Part shown: positions 57,668-64,000 of the stretch, in pieces
Position numbering within the stretch: the stretch's first letter is position 1
Layout of the letters: the number at the start of each line of letters is the position of its first letter
Assembly (NCBI GenBank): GCA_016180645.1
Contig: JACPAV010000002.1
Location: forward strand, 186,001 to 250,000
Direction of reading: 5' to 3'
Length of the DNA stretch: 64,000 nt
DNA from: Nitrospirota bacterium
Lineage (GTDB): Bacteria; JACPQY01
The notes under the pieces: model-generated
Told to the model about the DNA's origin: nothing
Databases searched by the model: none
The model's input: only the letters and a program-made list of their open reading frames with translations
Made by a program: the position numbers and the translations under genes

Positions 57668-59770
57668 TCACCGCTCCAGGAAGATCGGAGAAGACCACGC
57701 CCGCTCTTCATCCGACGCCATGCAATCGTCGGACTTGCCCCGGTAGTCCGGGTAGCAGGGTTTGGTGGAAACACAATTTCCCTTGTCATCCCACGAACAA
57801 CGGATTTCCGCGGCATTGAATTGCAGCGTGGGCTCCTGAATCGCCCTTACATAGTAGAGGGCCGGGCGGCCGGTGGCCGGGTAGTCCGGATCTTCAAAAG
57901 TCAGCGTACACCCCTCGGGATTCACCGCGCAGGGGATCACCTTCCAGGGATCGTCGATAAGTTCGCTCATCGGTTCGTCCTTCCGCGCTTGAGGACGAAT
58001 TCTCACGACCTCGATTCTCGTGATCAGATGCCGCTGGTCCGTGGGGTTGTAACACTCACCGAAACACTTGTTTTCGATGAAACCCGCGGGCGCCTTCCTG
58101 ATCGTTTCATCCGGACACCCCGGCGCCTGCTTGAACGCACCGAGCGCGGTCGCCTCAAACACCGGGGCATCGGTAAACCGAATCTCCGAGCCCATGGGAA
58201 GCTTCTTTCCTCCAGGCCCGTTCACAAGATAGAACCAGAGCAGCATCCGGTCGCCGGAGGTCCCGTAGACCTCGCGCCTCTTGAGCGCATCCCAGATCGC
58301 GCGACGGCTCCGGCCCTCCGAATGGACGGCGGCCAGAGCGCCCGTGTACCAGTAGCTCCCCTGTCGCTCCCACTCGCCAACTCCAAGATCAAGGAGCGGT
58401 CGGAGCAAACCCTCATACCTTTCCTCCGCCGGACCATTGATGTCTGAGAATCGTTTCATTTCCCGGTAGCCACTCCCCGGAGCGGCGCGATGTTCGTCCG
58501 TTGATCCGATAATGCCGAACTTGAAACGCACCGGGTTGGCGGGGTCCGACGGGTCGGAACCGGCGAGCACCGCTTGCACCGCGGCCTTGGGGGTGTAGTT
58601 GAAATCCGGCTGGAAACAATCCCTGCACTGGCCGCAATCCAACCATTCCTCCGCCTTGACGTCAGGAAAAGCGCGATGCCCACGTGTACCCGCCTTGATG
58701 TAGTCCTGTCGCGCACCCTCCACCCATCTTGAACACTCCTCCCCGGTCGGTTCAACCTCACACACCGAGGTGGTTTTCCGCATGATTTCACCCGCCTGCC
58801 AGCAGCAAGGGAAGTAGTCCTTCGTCGGCTCGGGACAGACCGTTTTTCCATCCACGACTTTGTACGGCTCCCATGACCGGTACTCCTCCGAATTGCCGTG
58901 TCCGGAGTAGATCTCGATCAACCGCTGTCGTTCCGGATCATGCTGCATCCGACTCGTCTGGATACTCCAGTTCGCAAGCGGCGGGTGGTGGAGCCCCCAC
59001 GAAGTTCCATGCGGAATGACCTGGCTTTCGAATCCCCACTGGGTGAGCTTTTCGAAGAGCGTGGCGGGGTCGGCGGCGAATTCCCGGCAATCCGGTGGAA
59101 GGGACCGCACGTCGACGCCATCGGGACAAGCTTGGACACCGGCCGTTTCGGAAAGGAACTCGCCCATGGCGACATAGTCGCTTACATGATCCGGGTCGAT
59201 GGACCGGCCCAGTTGGGTGAGCAGACTTGCGGCGGGGCCCTGGACGAGCGACGCGATGGATGAGAGCGCACCCAGCCCGGAGGCCGGAATGGGGCGGGTC
59301 GGCGTCTTCTCATCCGCCGTATCAAGGAGCACAACGTTCTTGTGTCCATAATCTTCTTCCGGCGTATTGCCTATTTGGGACCACTCCCACCCCAGATAGC
59401 TCACCATGTCCGGGTCCGACCCATTCCCGCCTGTGGAGTCGTTGCACGCCCGGATGGCCTGCTTCGTGTCCTTCCATTGCGCAGGGGTGACGAATTCGGC
59501 GTGGTCGTTGATGCTCCAGAAATCCAGTTGAGAGCAGAATCGCGCGAAATTGCACGCTTGCGTCGGAGGACTCACCCCCCCACCGCCGACCGCAGGCAGG
59601 GACCAGAGGAATGCGTCCAGAGAAAAAGTTGTATGCGCATGAAGATCGCCGAACAAGATTTGTTTTCCTTCCGGGCCGGTGGGGCCCTTCCGCGCCGATC
59701 CCGTCTTTTCCTCGCACGCCCAGAGGAAAACAACCGCCACCGACAACACAACTCCGATCCTAATCCGCAT
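57668..59770 (-). CDS. DUF3604 lipoprotein, cysteine-rich, second copy
   Basis: 700 residues from the ATG at 59770. The lipobox lies in VLSVAVVFLWAC. It is a close paralogue of the 54911-57052 protein: ILFGDLHAHTTFSLDAFLWS, DFWSINDHAEFVTPAQWKDT, SQVIPHGTSWGLHHPP, IIGSTDEHRAAPGSGYREMK and the same Cys-rich stretch (DYFPCCWQAGEIM, WLDCGQCRDCFQP). The duplication has been split by the SRPBCC gene. It lies 112 bp from the SDR gene. Confidence 0.87.
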   Translation of the reverse strand: MRIRIGVVLSVAVVFLWACEEKTGSARKGPTGPEGKQILFGDLHAHTTFSLDAFLWSLPAVGGGGVSPPTQACNFARFCSQLDFWSINDHAEFVTPAQWKDTKQAIRACNDSTGGNGSDPDMVSYLGWEWSQIGNTPEEDYGHKNVVLLDTADEKTPTRPIPASGLGALSSIASLVQGPAASLLTQLGRSIDPDHVSDYVAMGEFLSETAGVQACPDGVDVRSLPPDCREFAADPATLFEKLTQWGFESQVIPHGTSWGLHHPPLANWSIQTSRMQHDPERQRLIEIYSGHGNSEEYRSWEPYKVVDGKTVCPEPTKDYFPCCWQAGEIMRKTTSVCEVEPTGEECSRWVEGARQDYIKAGTRGHRAFPDVKAEEWLDCGQCRDCFQPDFNYTPKAAVQAVLAGSDPSDPANPVRFKFGIIGSTDEHRAAPGSGYREMKRFSDINGPAEERYEGLLRPLLDLGVGEWERQGSYWYTGALAAVHSEGRSRRAIWDALKRREVYGTSGDRMLLWFYLVNGPGGKKLPMGSEIRFTDAPVFEATALGAFKQAPGCPDETIRKAPAGFIENKCFGECYNPTDQRHLITRIEVVRIRPQARKDEPMSELIDDPWKVIPCAVNPEGCTLTFEDPDYPATGRPALYYVRAIQEPTLQFNAAEIRCSWDDKGNCVSTKPCYPDYRGKSDDCMASDEERAWSSPIFLER

Positions 59771-59882
59771 GGTTCGCCGTTCCACGTTCACGATTCCGGC
59801 GCGCTTTCGCCGGTTCGGCCAGGGTTTCCTCGGGCCTCCGATGAATGGGCTGCTTCTCGCGGTGTGGCACCGGAATGTCTCG

Positions 59883-60728
59883 TTACTTCGCCTGAGCCTG
59901 CTCGGATCGTGATCGCACGATTTGACCGAGGCGGCTGTTCGCGGCCACGGCCCGCTGGGGAAAGAGTGCCCGCACCCACATGGCAAATCGCACCCAGGGA
60001 TGCGGGAGGAGAAGGAACCGGTTCTTGCGAATGGCCTTCACGATCTTCGCCGCCACCGCCTCCGGTGGAATCCCACGGTCCAGCACCTGTTTTCCAATCT
60101 GTTTCATTGTGGCCTGCTCCGGTGCCGAGCCGGCATACCGGGCGGCTTTGAAAATCGGCGTGTTTACGAATGCGGGACAGACCACCGTCACCCCAACTCC
60201 CGTCCCGTGGAGGTCCGCCGCAAGGGTTTCGGCCAGACCGACGACGGCAAACTTGGTTACGTTGTACGCGATAAGCATGCTCGGCGCGAGAAGGCCCGCC
60301 GCCGAAGCAAGGTGGACCAAGTGTCCGCTCTTTCTTTCGAGCATGTGGGGCAGCAGGGACCGCACGGTGTAGATATGGGCCCAGACGTTGATGTTCATGA
60401 TCCATCGCCAGTCTTCAAGCGGGAGATCCTCAATCCGTCCGTTGACGGCCACACCCGCGTTGTTGACCAGCACGTCCACCTTCCCGAAATGTTTCAAAGC
60501 GGCCTGGCACATCCCCTCGGCCTGCTCCTGAACCGACACGTCGGCCACGAGCGCCAAGGTCCGGCGACCCATGGCCTGGATCTCCTTCTCGACGGACTCC
60601 AGGGACTCCCGGCGGATGTCGTTCAATACGAGGTGGCAACCGGCGCGAGCCAACTCCAAAGCGGTGGCGCGTCCGATCCCGCTCCCGGCGCCCGTGACCA
60701 ACGCAATGCTGTCTGTAAGATTATTCAT
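59883..60728 (-). CDS. SDR family NAD(P)-dependent oxidoreductase
   Basis: 281 residues, classical SDR. TGAGSGIG at 12-19 binds the cofactor; NNAG is at 89-92, Ser142 precedes the catalytic Tyr155-x-x-x-Lys159 (YNVTK). A C-terminal extension after ~225 (KNRFLLLPHPWVRFAMWVRA) is hydrophobic and may touch membrane. It overlaps the LLM oxidoreductase by 4 bp and is the last gene of the TetR-led operon. Confidence 0.93.
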   Translation of the reverse strand: MNNLTDSIALVTGAGSGIGRATALELARAGCHLVLNDIRRESLESVEKEIQAMGRRTLALVADVSVQEQAEGMCQAALKHFGKVDVLVNNAGVAVNGRIEDLPLEDWRWIMNINVWAHIYTVRSLLPHMLERKSGHLVHLASAAGLLAPSMLIAYNVTKFAVVGLAETLAADLHGTGVGVTVVCPAFVNTPIFKAARYAGSAPEQATMKQIGKQVLDRGIPPEAVAAKIVKAIRKNRFLLLPHPWVRFAMWVRALFPQRAVAANSRLGQIVRSRSEQAQAK

Positions 60729-61795
60729 GAAAAGTGCGGCATGACCTTCTCCGCGAATGTCTTAAGCGATTCCGCGATCAGTTCATGAGGCACGGTCCCC
60801 ATCTGCATCACCATGATCAATTCGTCCACCCCTGCTTTCTGGAATCGGGCGATCGTCTCCCGCGCCGCCGCCGGATCGCCGACGATCGCCGCAACGGTCG
60901 ATCCCTCCGCATTTCGGAACTTCATCGCCTCCTCCAATTCCTCCGGCGGGAGGAAATCGCGCGCCACCTCCAGGTAGCCGAGAGGCCGGGTACCGGCAAA
61001 ATAGTAGCGGGCCATGCTCTCCGCGAAGAAGCGGGCGCCGCGGAACCCGTACTCGCAGGCCTTCCTGTCGTCATCCAACACAAGCGTCGGCGGCGTGGAC
61101 GCGAAGTGGTTGTTCTTCATGTAGCCGTTGGTCTTGGCCGAGGCGACCGCTTTCTTGTAGTTGCGGACTTTGTCCACCAGGGATTCGTCGTTCCCGACCG
61201 CGAAATTCAGCGCCCCTATCCCGAGAGCGCCCACGGCCTCGGCGGAATCCGGCTTGGAGCACGCGGCAAACATCGGGGGATGCGGTTTCTGAACCGGTTT
61301 CGGAATCACCTGCGTGCGCGGGACGTTGAAGTGGCGACCCTTCCACTCGAAGACGTCGCTCTGCCACATCTTCGGGATCATTTCGATGGCCTCGAGCCAC
61401 TGATCGTGCAGTTTCGGAATGTCATTCTCAAAGGCCATCTGTTCCACGAGGCTGGAACTCTTGCCGGAACCCCAGTTCACCCGGCCGCCGGATAGGATGT
61501 CCAGGGTCGCGATTCGCTCCGCGATTCGAATCGGGTGGTTGTAACGGAAAGGCGTGAGCGTCACCCCGTGTCCCAATCGGATCCGTTTGGTCCGTGCGGC
61601 CACGAAAGAGAGAAAAATCTCCGGAGCCGAAGAGTGGGAGTATTCGAGGAGGCCGTGGTGCTCGACCTCCCAGACACAGTGGTAGCCAAGTTCATCGGCC
61701 AGCACGGCCTGGTCCACACATCTCAGAAACGTTTCGCGCTCCGACTCGCGCGTCGGTTTCGACATCTGCATCTCAAAGAAAATAGAGAATTTCAT
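60725..61795 (-). CDS. LLM class flavin-dependent oxidoreductase
   Basis: 356 residues from the ATG at 61795, which has GGGAGG 6 nt upstream. Luciferase-like landmarks are MKFSIFFEMQMSKPTRESER, YHCVWEVEHHGLLEYSHSSA, LGHGVTLTPFRYNHPIRIAE and RVNWGSGKSSSLVEQM, with WKGRHFNVPRTQVIPKPVQK later. It uses reduced flavin (or F420) to oxidise small organics. It starts 2 bp after the SCP2 stop. Confidence 0.92.
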   Translation of the reverse strand: MKFSIFFEMQMSKPTRESERETFLRCVDQAVLADELGYHCVWEVEHHGLLEYSHSSAPEIFLSFVAARTKRIRLGHGVTLTPFRYNHPIRIAERIATLDILSGGRVNWGSGKSSSLVEQMAFENDIPKLHDQWLEAIEMIPKMWQSDVFEWKGRHFNVPRTQVIPKPVQKPHPPMFAACSKPDSAEAVGALGIGALNFAVGNDESLVDKVRNYKKAVASAKTNGYMKNNHFASTPPTLVLDDDRKACEYGFRGARFFAESMARYYFAGTRPLGYLEVARDFLPPEELEEAMKFRNAEGSTVAAIVGDPAAARETIARFQKAGVDELIMVMQMGTVPHELIAESLKTFAEKVMPHFS

Positions 61796-61797
61796 TC

Positions 61798-62274
61798 TTA
61801 ACCTCCCGATGGAAATGTGTGTCCCGTCCCCGATTTCCGCAGAACCCGGTCCGTCCACCAACGCGCAAGAACACCCGCCAACCCTTTCGTCTTTCGCAGG
61901 GTATCCACCTGGGTCACGATCCCCCCCACCATCATGCCGGCGTGACCTTCGCCCTTGACGCGCACACGTCCCGTGAGGCCCGCGGTGTACGGGGAGGTCT
62001 TCCCCGCCAGCATCTTGAAAAAGTCTTCGACCGAGAGGGTGACGGTAGCTCGGGCGTTGGCCTCCGCCCCGGGAAAGAAGCGTACGTAGTTCTTGGCCAC
62101 CACACAGTGCCACGTGCTTCCGCCCGCGCCCGTGAATTCCATGTTGATGGATCCCGTGAAGCCCGTCAGGTCCACCTTCTCGCCCCCGCCTCGAACTTTC
62201 CCACCGGAAAGACGTGTCAGGAGGACCAGAGTCCCGAAGAAGGCCCTGAGCCCGGGATTCGCTGAGTTGTTCAC
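61798..62274 (-). CDS. SCP2 sterol-binding domain protein
   Basis: 158 residues from a GTG that overlaps the dehalogenase stop (GTGA). It shows NMEFTGAGGSTWHCVVAKNY, ATVTLSVEDFFKMLAGKTSP and YTAGLTGRVRVKGEGHAGMM, the SCP2 arrangement of a hydrophobic ligand pocket. In the operon it may carry a lipid-like or halogenated substrate. Specificity is unknown. Confidence 0.87.
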   Translation of the reverse strand: MNNSANPGLRAFFGTLVLLTRLSGGKVRGGGEKVDLTGFTGSINMEFTGAGGSTWHCVVAKNYVRFFPGAEANARATVTLSVEDFFKMLAGKTSPYTAGLTGRVRVKGEGHAGMMVGGIVTQVDTLRKTKGLAGVLARWWTDRVLRKSGTGHTFPSGG

Positions 62275-63176
62275 GGGGCCCCCTTCATGAACTCGACGAT
62301 CCGTTCAGCAAATTCTTCCCCCTTGTCCTCCTGTAGAAAATGCCCCGCCCCTTTGATCGTGGTGTGGGGCTGGCCCTTGCAGCCCGGGATCGCCATCTGA
62401 AGGAACCGGTCGGCGCCGCGCGTGATCGGATCGGAGTCGGAGAACATCGTCACAAATGGTTTTTCCCACTTCATCAGGACCTGCCATGCCTTCCGATTGG
62501 CCTCGGAGGCCGGATCGTCCGGCCGGATCGGGACGAGCATGGGAAACTGCCTGGCCCCGGCTTTGAATCGGTCATCCGGGAACGGCGCATCGTACGCCGC
62601 GATCACGTCGGCAGGAAGATCGTTCACGCAGCCGCCCTTCACCACTCCACCAACGTGGAAATCCGGCGTCTCCTGCGAAAAACGCTGCCAATTTCTGAAG
62701 GCATCACCCGGATCCATATCGCCCGTGGGGAGAAACGTATTTGCCGCCACCACGCGCGCAAAGCGCTCCGGGTTCTCCCCCACGAGTCGAAGGCCGATGA
62801 GACCGCCCCAATCCTGACAGACCAGCGCGATTCCGCGAAGATCGAGGGCCAGGATAACCTCGCGCATCCAGTCGACGTGACGTTCGTACGTGTAGTCGTC
62901 CCGTCGTATCGGCTTGTCCGAGCGGCCGAAGCCGACAAGATCGGGCGCCACGGCCCGATGGCCCGCCTTGACCAGAATCGGAATCATCTTTCGATAAAGA
63001 TACGACCACGAAGGTTCGCCGTGGAGCATGAGAACGGGTTGCGCGGAGGGCGGTCCTTCATCCACATAGTGGATGCGCAGTCCGCCGATTTCTGCATAGT
63101 GTGGCTGGAATGGATAGCCGGGGAGATTCTCGAAACGGTCGTCCGGCGTTCGCATGCATTCGAGTTCCGTACTCAT
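62271..63176 (-). CDS. dhmA: haloalkane dehalogenase
   Basis: 301 residues, alpha/beta hydrolase of the HLD-I type. The oxyanion/halide region is HGEPSWSYLYRKM (Glu53, Trp57). The nucleophile is Asp122 with halide-binding Trp123 in CQDWGGLIGLR. The acid Asp249 lies in FSDSDPI and the base His279 in GAGHFLQED. It hydrolyses carbon-halogen bonds through an Asp-ester. It overlaps the TetR stop by 4 bp, so it is first in the structural part of the operon. Natural substrate unknown; a related epoxide or ester hydrolase activity is less likely given Asp122-Trp123. Confidence 0.9.
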   Translation of the reverse strand: MSTELECMRTPDDRFENLPGYPFQPHYAEIGGLRIHYVDEGPPSAQPVLMLHGEPSWSYLYRKMIPILVKAGHRAVAPDLVGFGRSDKPIRRDDYTYERHVDWMREVILALDLRGIALVCQDWGGLIGLRLVGENPERFARVVAANTFLPTGDMDPGDAFRNWQRFSQETPDFHVGGVVKGGCVNDLPADVIAAYDAPFPDDRFKAGARQFPMLVPIRPDDPASEANRKAWQVLMKWEKPFVTMFSDSDPITRGADRFLQMAIPGCKGQPHTTIKGAGHFLQEDKGEEFAERIVEFMKGAP

Positions 63177-63853
63177 GCTGCGGATAATTCTGCCGGAAGC
63201 GGGGTCCCGGCCCGCCCGGGCTTCACGAGAGCGTCTCGCCAGAGGGCGGAGAGATTTTCGACCAGACGCAGTTTCTCCATCTTTGGATCATCGCTCCACT
63301 GCTGGGCGACGAGGGCGAGCGAGCCGACCATGGCCCAGGCCGCCGTTTCGAGGGACTCGGCATCGTCCGTTCGGAGCACGTGGAGGGCTTGGGCGATTCG
63401 GAGGCGATCCCGCGTGTCGTCGACGAATGCCTGAAACACGTTCCTGAAGGTCCCGGAGAAATCCGGATCGGCCATCCATCCTTCGCGGAAGATGAGGGCG
63501 AACGCCGCCCGATTCGATTCCACAAAATCAAAGAAGGCTTCGAAAGACAACCGGATTCCTTCCTCCGGCGTGGTGGCGCTCTTGAATCGATCGTCGATCT
63601 GGGACCGAAGTTCCGTCAAATAGCGGCGGAGGAGTTTCCGGAAAACCTCGCGCTTGTCCTTGAAATGGAGATAAAACGTCCCGAGGGCGCAGCCCGCGCG
63701 CCGCGTGATATCGCGGATCTGGAGGTTCCGGTATCCCCGGCGGAGGCATTCTTCCATGGCCGCGCGTTCGATGTCCTCCCGCGTCCGCCCGGCCTGCCTC
63801 TCGCGGAGTCTCGATGCCCTTCCGGCCCTCCCGTTCGATCGATGTGAACGCAT
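63173..63853 (-). CDS. TetR family transcriptional regulator
   Basis: 226 residues. The helix-turn-helix is YRNLQIRDITRRAGCALGTF followed by YLHFKDKREVFRKLLRRYL, the usual TetR N-terminus. The C-terminal half is the ligand-binding bundle (AAWAMVGSLALVAQQW). It is followed without gap by the dehalogenase gene, so it is autoregulated with the operon it probably represses. The palindrome upstream is its likely site. Confidence 0.92.
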   Translation of the reverse strand: MRSHRSNGRAGRASRLRERQAGRTREDIERAAMEECLRRGYRNLQIRDITRRAGCALGTFYLHFKDKREVFRKLLRRYLTELRSQIDDRFKSATTPEEGIRLSFEAFFDFVESNRAAFALIFREGWMADPDFSGTFRNVFQAFVDDTRDRLRIAQALHVLRTDDAESLETAAWAMVGSLALVAQQWSDDPKMEKLRLVENLSALWRDALVKPGRAGTPLPAELSAA

Positions 63854-63876
63854 GTTCAGTTAATGAATATCCGTCC

Positions 63877-63905
63877 ACAAATATCAGGATTTGTTGGCTT
63901 GTCAA
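63877..63905 (-). promoter_or_regulatory. TetR operon promoter with palindromic operator
   Basis: On the minus strand TTGACA (63900-63905) is followed after 16 bp by TATTTG (63878-63883). The inverted repeat ACAAAT-N6-ATTTGT (63877-63894) overlaps the -10 and the spacer, an ideal repressor site. Confidence 0.5.
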
Positions 63906-63942
63906 GTCCCTTTTTTGCATCGCGAACCGGCGCCGGCGCGGT

Positions 63943-63971
63943 TTGCAAGTCCCCCAGCCCGCCCCTATAAT
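63943..63971 (+). promoter_or_regulatory. divergent promoter at the window end
   Basis: TTGCAA (63943-63948), a 17-bp spacer and TATAAT (63966-63971). It faces right, out of the window, so it drives a gene not seen here, divergent from the TetR gene and possibly under the same control. Confidence 0.55.
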
Positions 63972-64000
63972 CCGCCTGTGCCTGAGCAGACCTCGTTCAT

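Noticed and set aside
1-64000. Search for tRNA, rRNA, transposases, integrases and prophage genes
   Set aside because: None were found by reading; occasional GGTTCGAA-like strings lie inside coding regions and do not fold as tRNAs.

Overview
The window is about 64 kb of high-GC bacterial chromosome with dense coding. It looks Gram-negative: there are several lipoprotein signal peptides (in TatT, the beta-propeller protein and both DUF3604 proteins), TRAP-type periplasmic binding proteins, a SurA/PpiC-like isomerase, two small outer-membrane barrel-like proteins and many nonulosonic-acid sugar genes. I see no rRNA, tRNA, transposase, integrase or CRISPR array. The gene mix would fit a deltaproteobacterium-like or related environmental lineage, but nothing here fixes the phylum.

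Region 1 (1-37.5 kb) is a surface-glycan / protein-glycosylation island. From the right, a MerR regulator (37.0-37.5 kb) precedes a leftward run of tightly coupled genes, many overlapping by 4-14 bp, down to 16.7 kb. It opens with a pseudaminic-acid-type pathway: PseB dehydratase, PseI synthase, a cytidylyltransferase, PseG hydrolase, a sugar N-formyltransferase in the position where PseH would be expected, and a DegT aminotransferase. It continues with two related modules, each containing a WbqC protein, a tiny four-cysteine zinc-ribbon protein and a large GT-B capsule-type glycosyltransferase; one module also has a PIG-L deacetylase, and its transferase is fused to a methyltransferase and TPRs. 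CgeB- and GT4-type glycosyltransferases follow, then two DUF115 (flagellin Maf-type) glycosyltransferases, one of which has lost its signature motif. A strong hairpin ends this unit at 16.5 kb. The next leftward unit (16.4-5.6 kb) begins with a MarR-like winged-helix regulator and carries a sialate-synthase/TIM-barrel fusion, a nucleotide-sugar dehydrogenase, two methyltransferases (one FkbM enzyme with an inserted Rossmann-like domain) and four glycosyltransferases. At 3.8-4.1 kb two divergent, consensus-quality sigma-70 promoters face each other around a GTTCGTT palindrome. They serve a cytidylyltransferase pair (rightward) and a glycosyltransferase / Gfo-Idh-MocA / radical-SAM unit (leftward).

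Region 2 (37.5-41 kb) is a break in style: an Hsp20 chaperone, a branched GC-rich hairpin, a higBA toxin-antitoxin operon with a palindromic operator, and two small exported barrel-like proteins in a visibly more A/T-rich stretch.

Region 3 (41-64 kb) is mostly core or metabolic. It holds plsY-purS-tatT-dctP-acyl-CoA synthetase, a GH172/DUF2961 lipoprotein, an XRE regulator coupled to a nucleotidyltransferase (toxin-antitoxin-like), a beta-propeller lipoprotein, an ABC1 kinase, a four-gene ATGA-coupled operon (DUF3604, PPIase, HupE/UreJ_2, DctP), a second DUF3604 paralogue, and a TetR-controlled operon of haloalkane dehalogenase, SCP2, LLM flavin oxidoreductase and SDR.

A genome-level signature runs through the window: short arrays of degenerate 7-bp tandem repeats at gene junctions, several of which have become coding sequence, including parts of signal peptides.
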